Source of the DNA: JAQUOA01 sp037443785
GTDB taxonomy: Bacteria > Bacteroidota > Ignavibacteria > UBA10030 > UBA8401
Assembly (NCBI GenBank): GCA_037443785.1
Contig: JBBINR010000018.1
Coordinates: 7,297-71,296 of the forward strand
Direction: 5' to 3'
DNA: 64,000 bases
Of this stretch, positions 25,158 through 35,186 are shown piece by piece (the stretch's first letter is position 1; every line of letters begins with the position of its first letter). The position numbers and the translations under genes were made by a program. Under the pieces are notes generated by a model that saw nothing but the letters and a program-made list of their open reading frames with translations, did not search any database and was not told the origin of the DNA.

Positions 25158-26378
25158 TTACAACGCAAGCATAGCAGGATTTTCGAGAACCTTTTTCAGA
25201 TATTGAAGGAATTGTGCACCAATTGCACCATCAATAACGCGATGATCGCATGACAATGTCACCTTCATTGTATTTCCGATAACAAGCTGTCCGTTTTCGG
25301 CAATCGGTTTTTCAACAATGGAACCAACAGCGAGTATTGCCCCTTCCGGTGGATTAATGATTGCAGCAAAATTCTCTACATCAAACATCCCCAGATTACT
25401 TATTGTGAATGTTCCGTTTGTAAATTCTTCAGGCTTTAATTTTCCTTCACGCGCTTTTGCCGCCAACTCTTTTACTTCAGTATTAATTTCGAACAGTCCT
25501 TTCATATCAGCGTTTCGAAGAACAGGCGTAATTAGTCCCTCATCAATTGCGACAGCAATACTGATATCTATTCTTCCATGCTGAATAATTTTTTCCCCAG
25601 CAAAAGAACTGTTTGCTTTCGGATTTTGCTTTAATGCTAACGCGACAGCTTTTACAATAAGATCGTTATAACTGATTTTTACTTCACCGGAGCTATTCAA
25701 CGATGTACGAAATTCAATCGCACGCTTCATATTGACTTCCGACGTAAGATAAAAATGAGGAATAGTTGTTTTGCTTTCAAGCAATCTCTTCGCAATTGTT
25801 TTGCGCATCATGGAAAGTGGAATTTCCTGCGCTTGCTTTGTCGCAACAAACGTACGAGTTGAAGTTCCGCTGGAAGACGCAGTTAAGGACTCAACATCTT
25901 TTCTTACAATTCTTCCTTGAGGACCAGAACCAGCAACAGCGCCAAGGTCGATATTCTTTTCCTGTGCTATCTTCTTTGCAAGAGGAGAAACTTTAACACG
26001 TGATTCTCCATTCGATACCGGCTGAACACTTGCAGCTACTGCAGGTGAAGTAACTTGAGCAATCGTTGCGGAAGCGTGTTCTGTTTTCTTAGCGCCAGGA
26101 GTCGAAGTAGTTTCGGTTAGCAATGACGAAATATCTTCACCTTCTTTTCCAATAATAACTAATGGCGCTCCGACTTTAATACCGTCTCCTTCTTTTGGAA
26201 AGATTTTTAGAATTACACCTGAATCGTAGGCTTCCTGTTCCATGTCCGCTTTATCGGATTGTATGTCGGCAATAATATCGCCGGCTTTAACTTTCTCTCC
26301 CTCTTTCTTTCGCCACTTAAGAATGACGCCTTCTTCCATCGTGTCACTTAATTTAGGCATCAACATTTTTGTAGCCAT
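25158..26378 (-). CDS. pdhC: Pyruvate dehydrogenase-type E2 (dihydrolipoyl acyltransferase)
   Basis: A 406-residue E2 with one lipoyl domain (about 1-80, lipoyl Lys in SDKADME), a linker, a peripheral-subunit binding domain (about 128-165, SPLAKKIAQEKNIDLG) and the C-terminal acyltransferase core with the catalytic CDHRVIDGA. It transfers acetyl from lipoate to CoA. It is the last gene of the pdhA-pdhB-pdhC set and of the whole lipoate block. A pyruvate substrate is inferred from likeness to other single-lipoyl pdh sets. Confidence 0.92.
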   Translation of the reverse strand: MATKMLMPKLSDTMEEGVILKWRKKEGEKVKAGDIIADIQSDKADMEQEAYDSGVILKIFPKEGDGIKVGAPLVIIGKEGEDISSLLTETTSTPGAKKTEHASATIAQVTSPAVAASVQPVSNGESRVKVSPLAKKIAQEKNIDLGAVAGSGPQGRIVRKDVESLTASSSGTSTRTFVATKQAQEIPLSMMRKTIAKRLLESKTTIPHFYLTSEVNMKRAIEFRTSLNSSGEVKISYNDLIVKAVALALKQNPKANSSFAGEKIIQHGRIDISIAVAIDEGLITPVLRNADMKGLFEINTEVKELAAKAREGKLKPEEFTNGTFTISNLGMFDVENFAAIINPPEGAILAVGSIVEKPIAENGQLVIGNTMKVTLSCDHRVIDGAIGAQFLQYLKKVLENPAMLAL

Positions 26379-26405
26379 GGTATTTTCCTTTTAATAATTC
26401 TTTCG

Positions 26406-27389
26406 TTATCGATATAAAACTTTTTTTACTGCTGCAATTACTTTTTCCGGACTCGGCATTGCCTCATGTTCAAGATTTTCTGCATACGGCATTGGAATAT
26501 CCGCGCTGTTAATTTTTTCTACCGGTGCATCCAAATAGTCAAACGCCATCGATTGAACACGAAATGCAATCTCGGTTCCTACGCTGGCAAATGGCCACGA
26601 GTCTTCCACAATGACCACACGATTTGTTTTTTTTACGGAATTGATAATTAATTCATCATCTAACGGACGAAGCGTGCGCGGGTCAAGAACTTCAGCACTG
26701 ATTCCTTCTTTCTCCAACTCTGCGGCAGCTTTTAATGCAACAGCAACCATTTTTGTCCAGGCAATGATGGTGACATCGGTTCCTTCTTTTTTAATATCAC
26801 CCTTTCCAATTGGAACAAGATATTCACCCTCGGGAACCTCTCCCTTTTGTCCGTACATCAATTCACTTTCCATAAAAATAACTGGGTTGTCATCGCGAAT
26901 TGCTGACTTCAACATTCCTTTCGCATCGTATGGTGTTGATGGCGTCATCACAATCAGTCCGGGGACATGTGCCATCATCGATTCAAGTGCTTGTGAGTGC
27001 TGGGCACCAAGCATGTGTGCCGGACCATTCGGACCGCGAAATACGATCGGAACTTTAAATTGTCCAGCGGACATGTAGCGCGCTTTTGCAGCGTGATTAA
27101 TTATTTGATCGAATGCAAGGATCGCAAAATTCCATGTCATCATTTCTACAATCGGACGAACACCGATTCCTGCCATCGCCGCACCGATTCCAATACCGGC
27201 AAAACCCGCTTCGGTAATCGGAGTATCGATCACACGTTTATCACCATATTTTTTCCAGAGACCTTGCGTGACTTTATATGCACCATTGTATTGGGCTACT
27301 TCTTCACCCATAATGAATACACCGGAGTCACGCTCCATCTCCTCATCAATTGCCTGATTTATTGCTTCACGAATTTGTAATTGTGCCAT
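26406..27389 (-). CDS. pdhB: Pyruvate dehydrogenase-type E1 beta subunit
   Basis: A 327-residue thiamine-diphosphate enzyme subunit (MAQLQIREAINQAIDEEMERD). It shows FIMGEEVAQYNGAYKVTQGL, TPITEAGFAGIGIGAAMAG and RPIVEMMTWNFAILAFDQI, all typical of E1 beta. With the alpha subunit it decarboxylates the 2-oxoacid. The start at 27389 matches the family N-terminus; an ATG 24 nt upstream is in frame but adds untypical residues. Confidence 0.92.
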   Translation of the reverse strand: MAQLQIREAINQAIDEEMERDSGVFIMGEEVAQYNGAYKVTQGLWKKYGDKRVIDTPITEAGFAGIGIGAAMAGIGVRPIVEMMTWNFAILAFDQIINHAAKARYMSAGQFKVPIVFRGPNGPAHMLGAQHSQALESMMAHVPGLIVMTPSTPYDAKGMLKSAIRDDNPVIFMESELMYGQKGEVPEGEYLVPIGKGDIKKEGTDVTIIAWTKMVAVALKAAAELEKEGISAEVLDPRTLRPLDDELIINSVKKTNRVVIVEDSWPFASVGTEIAFRVQSMAFDYLDAPVEKINSADIPMPYAENLEHEAMPSPEKVIAAVKKVLYR

Positions 27390-27413
27390 ATTCTTATTTT
27401 CTCTTTCAATCAA

Positions 27414-28436
27414 TTAAGCGTAAACGTTTTGATGTAACATTTCAAGCGGAGGTTGCGGGCTTGCGTCGGCAAATTCCACAGCTTCTTGAACTTCTTCCTT
27501 AATTTTTTCTTCCATTAACTCGATTTCTGATTCCGTTACAATTCCCCATTGCACCAATTCTGCGCCAAATGTTTCAATAGGATCTTTTTTCTTGTATTCT
27601 TCAATTTCTTCTTTCGTTCGATATTGCCCCGGATCGGACATGGAATGACCTCGGTAACGATATGTTCTTGCTTCCAAGAATGTCGGTAAAGAATCTTTTC
27701 GCGCGCGTTCAATTGCTTTTGTCATCTCTCGATACATTTCAATAACATCCATTCCATTAACTGCACCGCGAGCCATTTCATAACCGGCAGCTTTTTCAAA
27801 AAGATCTTCACCAGCCATTGCGCGCGAGATCGCAGTTCCCATTCCATATCCATTGTTCTCGCAAATAAAAATCACCGGAATTTTCCACAACTGGGCCATG
27901 TTCAGAGTTTCATGAAACACACCTTGGTTTGTCGATGCTTCACCCATAAAGCAAATCGTGACGGAATCTCTTCCTTGATATTTTGTTGCGAATGCAGTAC
28001 CTGCAGCAATCGGCGGATGACCACCAACAATTCCCCAACCACCCATAAAACCTGTAGCAAGATCGTAGAAATGCATCGATCCGCCAATACCTTTTGAGCA
28101 TCCGGTCACTTTTCCGAACAATTCAGCCATACATTCTTTTGGCGACATTCCACGTGCAAGCGCCTGACCATGATCGCGATAGGCTGTGTAAATAAAATCA
28201 TCTTCACGTAAAGGCGAAATTGCTCCTACACCGACTGCTTCCTGACCGATATACAAATGGCAGAAACCGCCGATCTTTCCTTTTCCATATTCTTGAGCCG
28301 CACGTTCTTCAAAACGACGGATCAACAACATGTCGTGATAGATTTTTTTCAATTTCTCATTGGACAAATTAATATCGGCCCAACGAGGCTGTTTTGATGA
28401 TGTTGCTTTTTCTTTTTTCATTGTAATTGTTTCCAT
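27414..28436 (-). CDS. pdhA: Pyruvate dehydrogenase-type E1 alpha subunit
   Basis: A 340-residue E1 alpha with LIRRFEERAAQEYGKGKIGGFCHLYIGQEA and the phosphorylation-loop-like YRYRGHSMSDPGQYR. The thiamine-diphosphate/Mg motif usually reads GDG...NN. Here it reads GEASTNQG followed by ENNGYGMGT, so Asp is replaced by Glu and Gly by Ala. The acid needed for Mg may still be supplied by Glu. It lies directly before pdhB and 18 nt after lipA. Confidence 0.9.
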   Translation of the reverse strand: METITMKKEKATSSKQPRWADINLSNEKLKKIYHDMLLIRRFEERAAQEYGKGKIGGFCHLYIGQEAVGVGAISPLREDDFIYTAYRDHGQALARGMSPKECMAELFGKVTGCSKGIGGSMHFYDLATGFMGGWGIVGGHPPIAAGTAFATKYQGRDSVTICFMGEASTNQGVFHETLNMAQLWKIPVIFICENNGYGMGTAISRAMAGEDLFEKAAGYEMARGAVNGMDVIEMYREMTKAIERARKDSLPTFLEARTYRYRGHSMSDPGQYRTKEEIEEYKKKDPIETFGAELVQWGIVTESEIELMEEKIKEEVQEAVEFADASPQPPLEMLHQNVYA

Positions 28437-28454
28437 GATTCCTCTAATAATGAA

Positions 28455-29363
28455 CTAAACTTGATCTGCCGCATGATATGAACTGCGAACAAGCGGCCCG
28501 GATTCGACATGTCGAAACCCGAGTTCCTTTCCCTTTTCTTTTAGCATTTTAAATTCGTCGGGATGAACGTACCGATCAACTGGCAGATGATTTTTTGTCG
28601 GCTGCAGATATTGACCGATCGTAAAAATATCGCATTCAACAGCTCGAAGATCGGCCATAACTTCGATGACTTCATCCGTTGTTTCACCAAGTCCAAGCAT
28701 GATTCCGGTTTTGGTGATGAAGCCGCGAGATTTCGAGCGCTCCAACACTTCTAGTGAACGATGATAATGCGCCTGTGGACGAACAGTGCGATACAATCTC
28801 GGTACTGTTTCAATATTATGATTCAACACATCCGGTTGTGCATTCAGTACAATATTCAGTGCTTCATCACTTCCCATAAAATCGGGAATGAGCACTTCAA
28901 CTTTGCATTGCGGATTTCGTTTTCGAATTTCAATCAACGTGTTTGCAAATATATGAGCACCACCGTCAAATAATTCATCGCGATTAACTGAAGTGATTAC
29001 CGCATGACGAAGATTCATCAGTTCGATTGCTTCTGCTACTCGTCGCGGTTCATCTTCATCCACAAAATGCATCTTGCCGGTTTTCACATTGCAAAATCCA
29101 CAGCTGCGCGTGCATGTATCACCAAGAATCATAAATGTCGCAGTCCCAGAATTCCAGCACTCTCCCATGTTTGGACAGCGTGCTTCTTCACAAACGGTAT
29201 TCAATTTTCTTCCGTCAATAAGAGCGCGAAGCTTTGCATAATTTTCTCCACCCGGAACGCGTGCTTTCAACCATTCGGGTTTGCGAACTATCGTAGGTTT
29301 TTCAATTTCTTTTTCAGCAGGTACTTCTTGTATTAAAATTTCCATTATATCATTCTCATTCAA
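28455..29363 (-). CDS. lipA: Lipoyl synthase
   Basis: A 302-residue radical-SAM enzyme that inserts two sulfurs into protein-bound octanoyl chains to form lipoate. Both clusters are visible: the auxiliary cluster motif C-x4-C-x5-C (CEEARCPNMGEC) and the radical-SAM motif CTRSCGFC. The C-terminal GPLVRSSYHAA provides the conserved RSSY serine ligand. Its place between two dehydrogenase sets, with lipB in the same block, fits its role of activating their E2 proteins. Confidence 0.96.
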   Translation of the reverse strand: MNENDIMEILIQEVPAEKEIEKPTIVRKPEWLKARVPGGENYAKLRALIDGRKLNTVCEEARCPNMGECWNSGTATFMILGDTCTRSCGFCNVKTGKMHFVDEDEPRRVAEAIELMNLRHAVITSVNRDELFDGGAHIFANTLIEIRKRNPQCKVEVLIPDFMGSDEALNIVLNAQPDVLNHNIETVPRLYRTVRPQAHYHRSLEVLERSKSRGFITKTGIMLGLGETTDEVIEVMADLRAVECDIFTIGQYLQPTKNHLPVDRYVHPDEFKMLKEKGKELGFRHVESGPLVRSSYHAADQV

Positions 29364-29372
29364 ATAAGTGTT

Positions 29373-31016
29373 CTACAACGACTGATTCATGTCAAAATTT
29401 TCCAAATAGTAAACAACCTTTTGCATGAACATTCCGCCAAGCGCACCATCAATAATACGATGGTCATACGACATAGAAATATACACCATCGATCGAATTG
29501 CAATCGCATCATCAATAACTACGGGGCGTTTTTTAATCGCACCAATTCCAAGAATAGCGACTTGGGGCTGATTGATGATTGGAAATCCGTAGAGATTTCC
29601 GAAACTGCCCGGGTTCGTTACGGTGAATGTTCCGCCTGTGACTTCATCAGGCATCAATTTTTTATTTCGTGCTCTCGCAGCAAGATCGTTAACAGCTTTT
29701 GCCAGACCAACGAGATTTTTTTGATCTGCGTTTTTAATCACCGGTACGATCAAGCCATTTTCTAATGCAACGGCAACACCAATGTTGATCTCTTTTCGAA
29801 GCAAAATTGAATCACCATCAACTGAAGCATTTAATAACGGAAAATCTTTCAGAGCTTTCACGACCGCATCTAAAAAGAACGGCGTAAATGTCAATTTAAA
29901 ACCTTCTCTTTTTTCAAATGGTGTTTTATGCTTTTCTCTGAATTTCACAATGCTCGTCAAATCCGCTTCCGACACTGAGCCAACGTGCGCCGATGTATGC
30001 TTGCTGCGAACCATATGCTCAGCAATTGCTTTTCGCATCGTGTCCATTTTAATTACTTCAACTTTTCCAGCGGGATATGATGCTGAAGAAATATTTTTCG
30101 ACGGCGAAAAACTTTGTGACTGTTGAATTGTTTGTCGCTGAACAGTCCCAGATTTTTTCGATTGAACATATGCGAGAATATCGTTTTTCGAAACGCGACC
30201 ATTGGCGCCGGTTCCAGAAATAGTTTCTAATTCAGACACAGAAACACCTTCCGTGCGTGCAATGTTAAGCACTAATGGCGAGTAGAATTTGCCATTCGAA
30301 GCTTTCTCCAATTCGTAACCAACAGATCTCAGTTCTTGGGTTTGAACTGCGGTCTCCACTGCTTGTGAACTTTTAGGAGATGGTGTCGAAGTTGATGGCG
30401 CAACAACAACGTTTGATCCCGTTGATAATCTTGCTATCACTGTATGCACGGCAACAGTTGTTTGTTCTTGAAAAAGAATTTCGGCCAAAATTCCGGATGC
30501 TGGCGCTGGAATTTCAGAATCAACTTTATCCGTGCTGATTTCAAGAAGCGTTTCGTCTTTCGTAACTTTATCACCGATCTTTTTATGCCATTTGGTAATA
30601 GTCCCTTCAGCAATGCTCTCACCCATTTGAGGCATAATTACGTCTATGACTTGTCCGCCCTTTATAGGTTGAGCAGAAGATTCAATGACCACTTCTTTTT
30701 TTGTCTCAGTTTCAAATTTTTTGTGCGGTGCAATAACCGGCGCAGCAGGCATTGATGGAGAAACAGATGCATTTACATCTGTATTGATCCTCGCAATAAT
30801 TGTATGGACTGCAACTGTTGTCGTCTCGGGAAAAAGTAATTCAGCGACAACACCGGATGAAGGAGCTGGGATTTCCGAATCCACTTTGTCTGTGCTGATC
30901 TCGAGCAAAGTTTCATCTTTGGAAACTTTATCGCCAACCTTCTTCAACCATTTTGAAATCGTACCTTCGGCAATACTTTCGCCCATTTGCGGCATGACAA
31001 CATCGACAAGTGCCAT
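29373..31016 (-). CDS. 2-oxoacid dehydrogenase E2 with two lipoyl domains
   Basis: A 547-residue E2. Two lipoyl domains (about 3-76 and 126-200) carry almost identical STDKVDSEIPAP motifs. A subunit-binding domain follows (about 247-287, YSPLVLNIARTEGVSVSELE), then the acyltransferase core with SYDHRIIDGALGG. Serine/proline-rich linkers separate the domains. It may serve branched-chain 2-oxoacids or another substrate; the E1 pair just upstream and the fused E1 are candidate partners. The substrate cannot be settled from sequence. Confidence 0.9.
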   Translation of the reverse strand: MALVDVVMPQMGESIAEGTISKWLKKVGDKVSKDETLLEISTDKVDSEIPAPSSGVVAELLFPETTTVAVHTIIARINTDVNASVSPSMPAAPVIAPHKKFETETKKEVVIESSAQPIKGGQVIDVIMPQMGESIAEGTITKWHKKIGDKVTKDETLLEISTDKVDSEIPAPASGILAEILFQEQTTVAVHTVIARLSTGSNVVVAPSTSTPSPKSSQAVETAVQTQELRSVGYELEKASNGKFYSPLVLNIARTEGVSVSELETISGTGANGRVSKNDILAYVQSKKSGTVQRQTIQQSQSFSPSKNISSASYPAGKVEVIKMDTMRKAIAEHMVRSKHTSAHVGSVSEADLTSIVKFREKHKTPFEKREGFKLTFTPFFLDAVVKALKDFPLLNASVDGDSILLRKEINIGVAVALENGLIVPVIKNADQKNLVGLAKAVNDLAARARNKKLMPDEVTGGTFTVTNPGSFGNLYGFPIINQPQVAILGIGAIKKRPVVIDDAIAIRSMVYISMSYDHRIIDGALGGMFMQKVVYYLENFDMNQSL

Positions 31017-31054
31017 AATTTTTTCTTGCTCTCTATTAATAAAATAATTTTTGT

Positions 31055-32032
31055 CTAAAATACTGCAAGCTCACGAAGCGCAGCAACAACTTTTGTTGTA
31101 TTCGGTAAAAAATATTCTTCCAACGTTGGACTGTACGGTGTCGGCGTATCGATTGCACCAATTCGTTTAATCGGAGCATCCAGAAATTGAAAACAATTTT
31201 CTGAAATCAACGCCGAAATTTCTCCGCCAATTCCTCCCGTGATATTATCTTCATGAACAATCAAAACTTTCCCAGTTTTCTGAACTGAAGAATAAATCAA
31301 TTCAGTATCAAGCGGTATCAAACTTCTTAGATCGACTACTTCAACGCTTGCTCCATTCTCATTGTGCAAGACTTCTGCAGCTTCAAGCGATGCATGCACC
31401 ATCGATCCGTATGTAATAACCGTGATATCTGAACCTGCCCGCTTCACATCTCCTTTCCCGATTTCAATAACATAATCGGAATCAGGAACTTCTCCTTTGA
31501 TATGGCGATACAGTCTCTTATGTTCAAAATAAAGCACAGGATTGTTATCGCGAATCGCTGCTTTAATCAATCCTTTTGCATCATATGGCGTTGATGGCGC
31601 AACAATTTTAAATCCGGGTTGATGAAAGAACCATGCTTCAGGATTTCGTGAATGAAACGGTCCACCGTGAATTCCTGCACCGCTCGGAAGTCTCACAACC
31701 ATCGGACATGGGACATGCCATCGGTAATGAATCGATGCAGTGTTATTTACTAATTGACTAAAACATGTTGTAACGAAATCCGCAAACTGTATTTCTGCCA
31801 CTGGCCGCATCCCGACAACCGCAGCACCTGTTGCCGCTCCGACAATTGCTGTTTCTGCCAACACAGTATCAATAACACGATCTGGACCAAAATGATTCAG
31901 AAATCCTTTTGTTACTTTGAACGCACCGCCAAAAGCACCAATATCTTCTCCAAGAAGAAAAACGGATTTATCTCGTTCCATTTCTTCCCAGAGACCTTTG
32001 CTAATTGCTTCAATGTATGTAAGAGTCGCCAT
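31055..32032 (-). CDS. 2-oxoacid dehydrogenase E1 beta subunit
   Basis: A 325-residue thiamine-diphosphate subunit with YIEAISKGLWEEMERD, FLLGEDIGAFGGAFKVTKGF, ETAIVGAATGAAVVGMRPV and the GGPFHSRNPEAWFFHQPG loop. It pairs with the E1 alpha gene 20 nt upstream. The features resemble branched-chain or acetoin/pyruvate-type E1 beta; the exact substrate is open. Confidence 0.9.
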   Translation of the reverse strand: MATLTYIEAISKGLWEEMERDKSVFLLGEDIGAFGGAFKVTKGFLNHFGPDRVIDTVLAETAIVGAATGAAVVGMRPVAEIQFADFVTTCFSQLVNNTASIHYRWHVPCPMVVRLPSGAGIHGGPFHSRNPEAWFFHQPGFKIVAPSTPYDAKGLIKAAIRDNNPVLYFEHKRLYRHIKGEVPDSDYVIEIGKGDVKRAGSDITVITYGSMVHASLEAAEVLHNENGASVEVVDLRSLIPLDTELIYSSVQKTGKVLIVHEDNITGGIGGEISALISENCFQFLDAPIKRIGAIDTPTPYSPTLEEYFLPNTTKVVAALRELAVF

Positions 32033-32052
32033 CCGCTAATTTAATTTCCACA

Positions 32053-33066
32053 TCAATTTGCATAAACACCAACCACAGCTTGCTCGGCCGGTGGATATGA
32101 CGACTCAACAGCAAATTGAACAGCATCTTCCAATTCTGTAATCACTTTGGATTGATAATCTGCAATACTATTTTTATTTAAAATCCTTTTATCAATCAAT
32201 AGTTTTTCAATTCTTGCAATCGGATCTTTTTTCTTCCATGATTCAAGAAGATTTTTCGGAACATAATCTGCACCATCGTGTGCAGAATGTCCATGCATTC
32301 GCATTGTCACTGATTCAATCAACGTCGGCCCCTCGCCTTTACGTGCACGTTTTACTGCATCAGAACAAACCCGAACAACTTCTTCTACATCAGTCCCGTC
32401 AATCGTAAACCCAGGAATTCCGTATCCAAGTGCACGATCAGAATACTTTTCCATCACCTTCTGTTTTGAAACCGGAGTTGAATAAGCGAACTGATTATTT
32501 TCAATAATCAAAATCAACGGCAGTTTCATCACCGAAGCCATCGCAAGAGATTCATGCACATCTCCAACATTGCTTCCGCCATCACCGATATATGTCAGCA
32601 CAACTGCATTTTCTTTTCGCAACTTGCTTGCAAGCGCAACACCTGCAGCCATCGGAATCATTGCGCCAAGATGACTAATGTTTCCGTAAATTTTTAATTC
32701 AGGATCGGCATAGTGTCCTGTTCCATCTCTGCCCCATGAAAGCGAATTCCCCCGGCCTAAATGCTGCAGCATCAAATTCCGCAGTGATTGGCCTTTGACA
32801 AGATGCGCTCCCATATCGCGATGCATTGGGAAAAGGTAATCGTGTTTCTCCAGCGCAAACGCACTCCCTACTGCTGTCGCCTCATTCCCATTTCCTGTAT
32901 ACGCCCCGCCAACAATTTTTCCTTGCCGATACAATTTGAGAATCGCTTCCTCAAATTCTCTCGTCAACTTCATGTAATAATAGAGTTGAAGATATTTTTC
33001 TTTGGAAAAAAGAACCGTGTCTTCCTTTTTTTGTTTCAAAATTTTTCCCTCAACAGGTTTTGACAT
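32053..33066 (-). CDS. 2-oxoacid dehydrogenase E1 alpha subunit
   Basis: A 337-residue E1 alpha with the intact thiamine-diphosphate motif YIGDGGSNVG ending at ENNQFAYST, unlike the altered motif of the pdhA-like gene. It also has YTGNGNEATAVG and RMHGHSAHDGADYV. The start at 33066 (ATG before SKPVEG) is preferred over a TTG at 33081. It follows the fused E1 gene by 20 nt and forms a set with the next E1 beta and E2. Confidence 0.9.
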   Translation of the reverse strand: MSKPVEGKILKQKKEDTVLFSKEKYLQLYYYMKLTREFEEAILKLYRQGKIVGGAYTGNGNEATAVGSAFALEKHDYLFPMHRDMGAHLVKGQSLRNLMLQHLGRGNSLSWGRDGTGHYADPELKIYGNISHLGAMIPMAAGVALASKLRKENAVVLTYIGDGGSNVGDVHESLAMASVMKLPLILIIENNQFAYSTPVSKQKVMEKYSDRALGYGIPGFTIDGTDVEEVVRVCSDAVKRARKGEGPTLIESVTMRMHGHSAHDGADYVPKNLLESWKKKDPIARIEKLLIDKRILNKNSIADYQSKVITELEDAVQFAVESSYPPAEQAVVGVYAN

Positions 33067-33086
33067 TCTTTCCAAATACAATTCTC

Positions 33087-35186
33087 TTAATATGCTGCTA
33101 GCTTTTCTAACGCACTGGTAATGTGATATTCTTGCGGAAGAATTGCCGATTCCAATGCCGGTGCAAATGCAATTGGAGCATCGAGTGCAGCAACGCGTGC
33201 TAATGGTGCATCAAGATATTCAAAACATTCTTCCGCAATGGATGTTGCAATCTCAGCACCGAATCCACCGGTTTTTGTATCTTCGTGGACAACAAGCACT
33301 TTTCCGGTTTTCTTTATTGAATTGAAAACAGTTTCTTTATCCCACGGAATTAACGTTCTCAAATCAATGACTTCAACGCTGATTCCCTTCTCTTCCAATT
33401 TCCTCGCTGCTTCAATCGAGCGCTGCACCATAAATCCCCAGGTCACAATTGTGATATCATTTCCCGCTCTTTTAACACTTGCGACTCCAAACGGTAAACA
33501 ATAATCGTCGCTTGGTTCAAGTGTCGCCGCAAATTGCTGGCGGTACAAACCTTTATGTTCACAAAACAAAACAGGATTCTCTTCTCGAATTGCAGTTTTT
33601 AATAAACCTTTTGCATCAGCGGCATTTGAAGGAAATGCAACCCACAAACCTGGAATGTGTGTGAATATTCCTTCAATGCTTTGACTGTGATACAATCCAC
33701 CGCGAATATATCCGCCAACAGCTACACGAATGATAACCGGACAACTCCAATCGCCATCCGTACGATATCGCATGTGAACCAATTCATCTTTAATCTGCAT
33801 AAACGCAGGCCAGATGTAATCGCCAAATTGAATTTCAACAACCGGTTTGAATCCTCGAACGGCAAGCCCAATCGCTGTTCCGACAATGCTGGCTTCTGCA
33901 AGCGGAGAATTGAAGCACCGATCAATTCCAAAAGTGTTCGTTAAACCTTTTGTCGCAGAAAACACACCGCCTTTATTGTCCGCTACATCTTCACCATACA
34001 CAATCATCTTTGGATTGCGTTTCATTTCTTCGTGAAGCGCATGATTGATTGCATCAACCAAAACAATATTTTTCCCTGAATGTTCAGGTTCGGCGAATCC
34101 ATCTTTAGAAACAATTACGTTTGGAGAGAAAATATTTCGTTCAACGGTATCTGCTGTCGGACTTTCAGCTGCCTCTGCGTAATCCGAGGCATCTTCAATT
34201 TCTTTTTTTATTTCTTTTCGAATTCTTTCAATTTCTTTTTGATCGATAATTTTTTGATCAAGCAAAAATTGTTCAAACTTCGGAAGCGGATCTTTTAATT
34301 TATCCTGTGCAATTTCTTCAGCACTTCGGTACTTTTTCGGATCATCCGACGATGAATGCGGAAACAAGCGAACACATTCCGCTTCGATAAATGCAGGGCC
34401 ATTTCCCGCACGGCAATATTCAACCGCTTCTTTAGCCGCCTTAAATGATTCAACAAAATCAGTTCCATCAATTCTAAATCTTCTTAAATTCGGATATCCG
34501 TTCAATAATTTATAAAGTGAGCCACCTGCAATTTGCTCCTCAACCGGAACCGAAATCGCATATCCATTATTCTGCACACAAAAAATAACCGGAAACTTTT
34601 CTCGAGCCGCCCAATTTACTGCCTCCCAAAATTCTCCTTCACTCGTCGCACCTTCACCCGAAGAAACATATGTTACTTCGTCGTTCTTTTCTTTTACCGA
34701 ACCCATCGCAGTCCCAACCGCTTGCAAATATTGTGTGCCCGTTGGAGATGATTGTCCGACAATGCGCAAATTTTTATTCCCATAGTGAGACGGCATTTGT
34801 CGCCCGTGAGAACTTGGACCCTCGATGCGATGCATATTTTCGCAAAAAATTTCTTGTGCAGTCGATCCATACGCAAGAGAAAATGCAAGATCGCGATAAT
34901 AAGGATATGCCCAATCGTAGGAAGGTTTCATCGCCATTGCCACTGCAACTTGAATGGCTTCATGCCCTGGGCCACTGATATGAAACAATATTTTACCCTG
35001 CTTTAGCAGATTCATTTCTTTTTCATCAATGAATCTGGCCAATAGCATTTTTTGATAGGCAAAGATCAATTCATCTTTCGTCAGCAAAGACGACACAGAT
35101 GCGGTCGCATATTTCAACGTACCGTTGGTAAGAGTGCTTTCCGAAGTCGACTTGGAATGAAGCACTTCTACTTTTTTGGATGCCAT
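33087..35186 (-). CDS. Fused E1 alpha-beta 2-oxoacid dehydrogenase
   Basis: A 699-residue protein joining an E1 alpha domain (about 25-350) and an E1 beta domain (about 375-699) in one chain. The alpha part has SGEGATSEGEFWEAVNWA and QNNGYAISVP; the beta part has VYGEDVADNKGGVFSATKGL and EASIVGTAIGLAVRGFKPVVEI. Fusions of this kind are common in Bacteroidota and related phyla and are usually assigned to branched-chain 2-oxoacids. No separate E2 follows it directly, so it probably shares the two-lipoyl E2 in this block. Confidence 0.9.
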   Translation of the reverse strand: MASKKVEVLHSKSTSESTLTNGTLKYATASVSSLLTKDELIFAYQKMLLARFIDEKEMNLLKQGKILFHISGPGHEAIQVAVAMAMKPSYDWAYPYYRDLAFSLAYGSTAQEIFCENMHRIEGPSSHGRQMPSHYGNKNLRIVGQSSPTGTQYLQAVGTAMGSVKEKNDEVTYVSSGEGATSEGEFWEAVNWAAREKFPVIFCVQNNGYAISVPVEEQIAGGSLYKLLNGYPNLRRFRIDGTDFVESFKAAKEAVEYCRAGNGPAFIEAECVRLFPHSSSDDPKKYRSAEEIAQDKLKDPLPKFEQFLLDQKIIDQKEIERIRKEIKKEIEDASDYAEAAESPTADTVERNIFSPNVIVSKDGFAEPEHSGKNIVLVDAINHALHEEMKRNPKMIVYGEDVADNKGGVFSATKGLTNTFGIDRCFNSPLAEASIVGTAIGLAVRGFKPVVEIQFGDYIWPAFMQIKDELVHMRYRTDGDWSCPVIIRVAVGGYIRGGLYHSQSIEGIFTHIPGLWVAFPSNAADAKGLLKTAIREENPVLFCEHKGLYRQQFAATLEPSDDYCLPFGVASVKRAGNDITIVTWGFMVQRSIEAARKLEEKGISVEVIDLRTLIPWDKETVFNSIKKTGKVLVVHEDTKTGGFGAEIATSIAEECFEYLDAPLARVAALDAPIAFAPALESAILPQEYHITSALEKLAAY

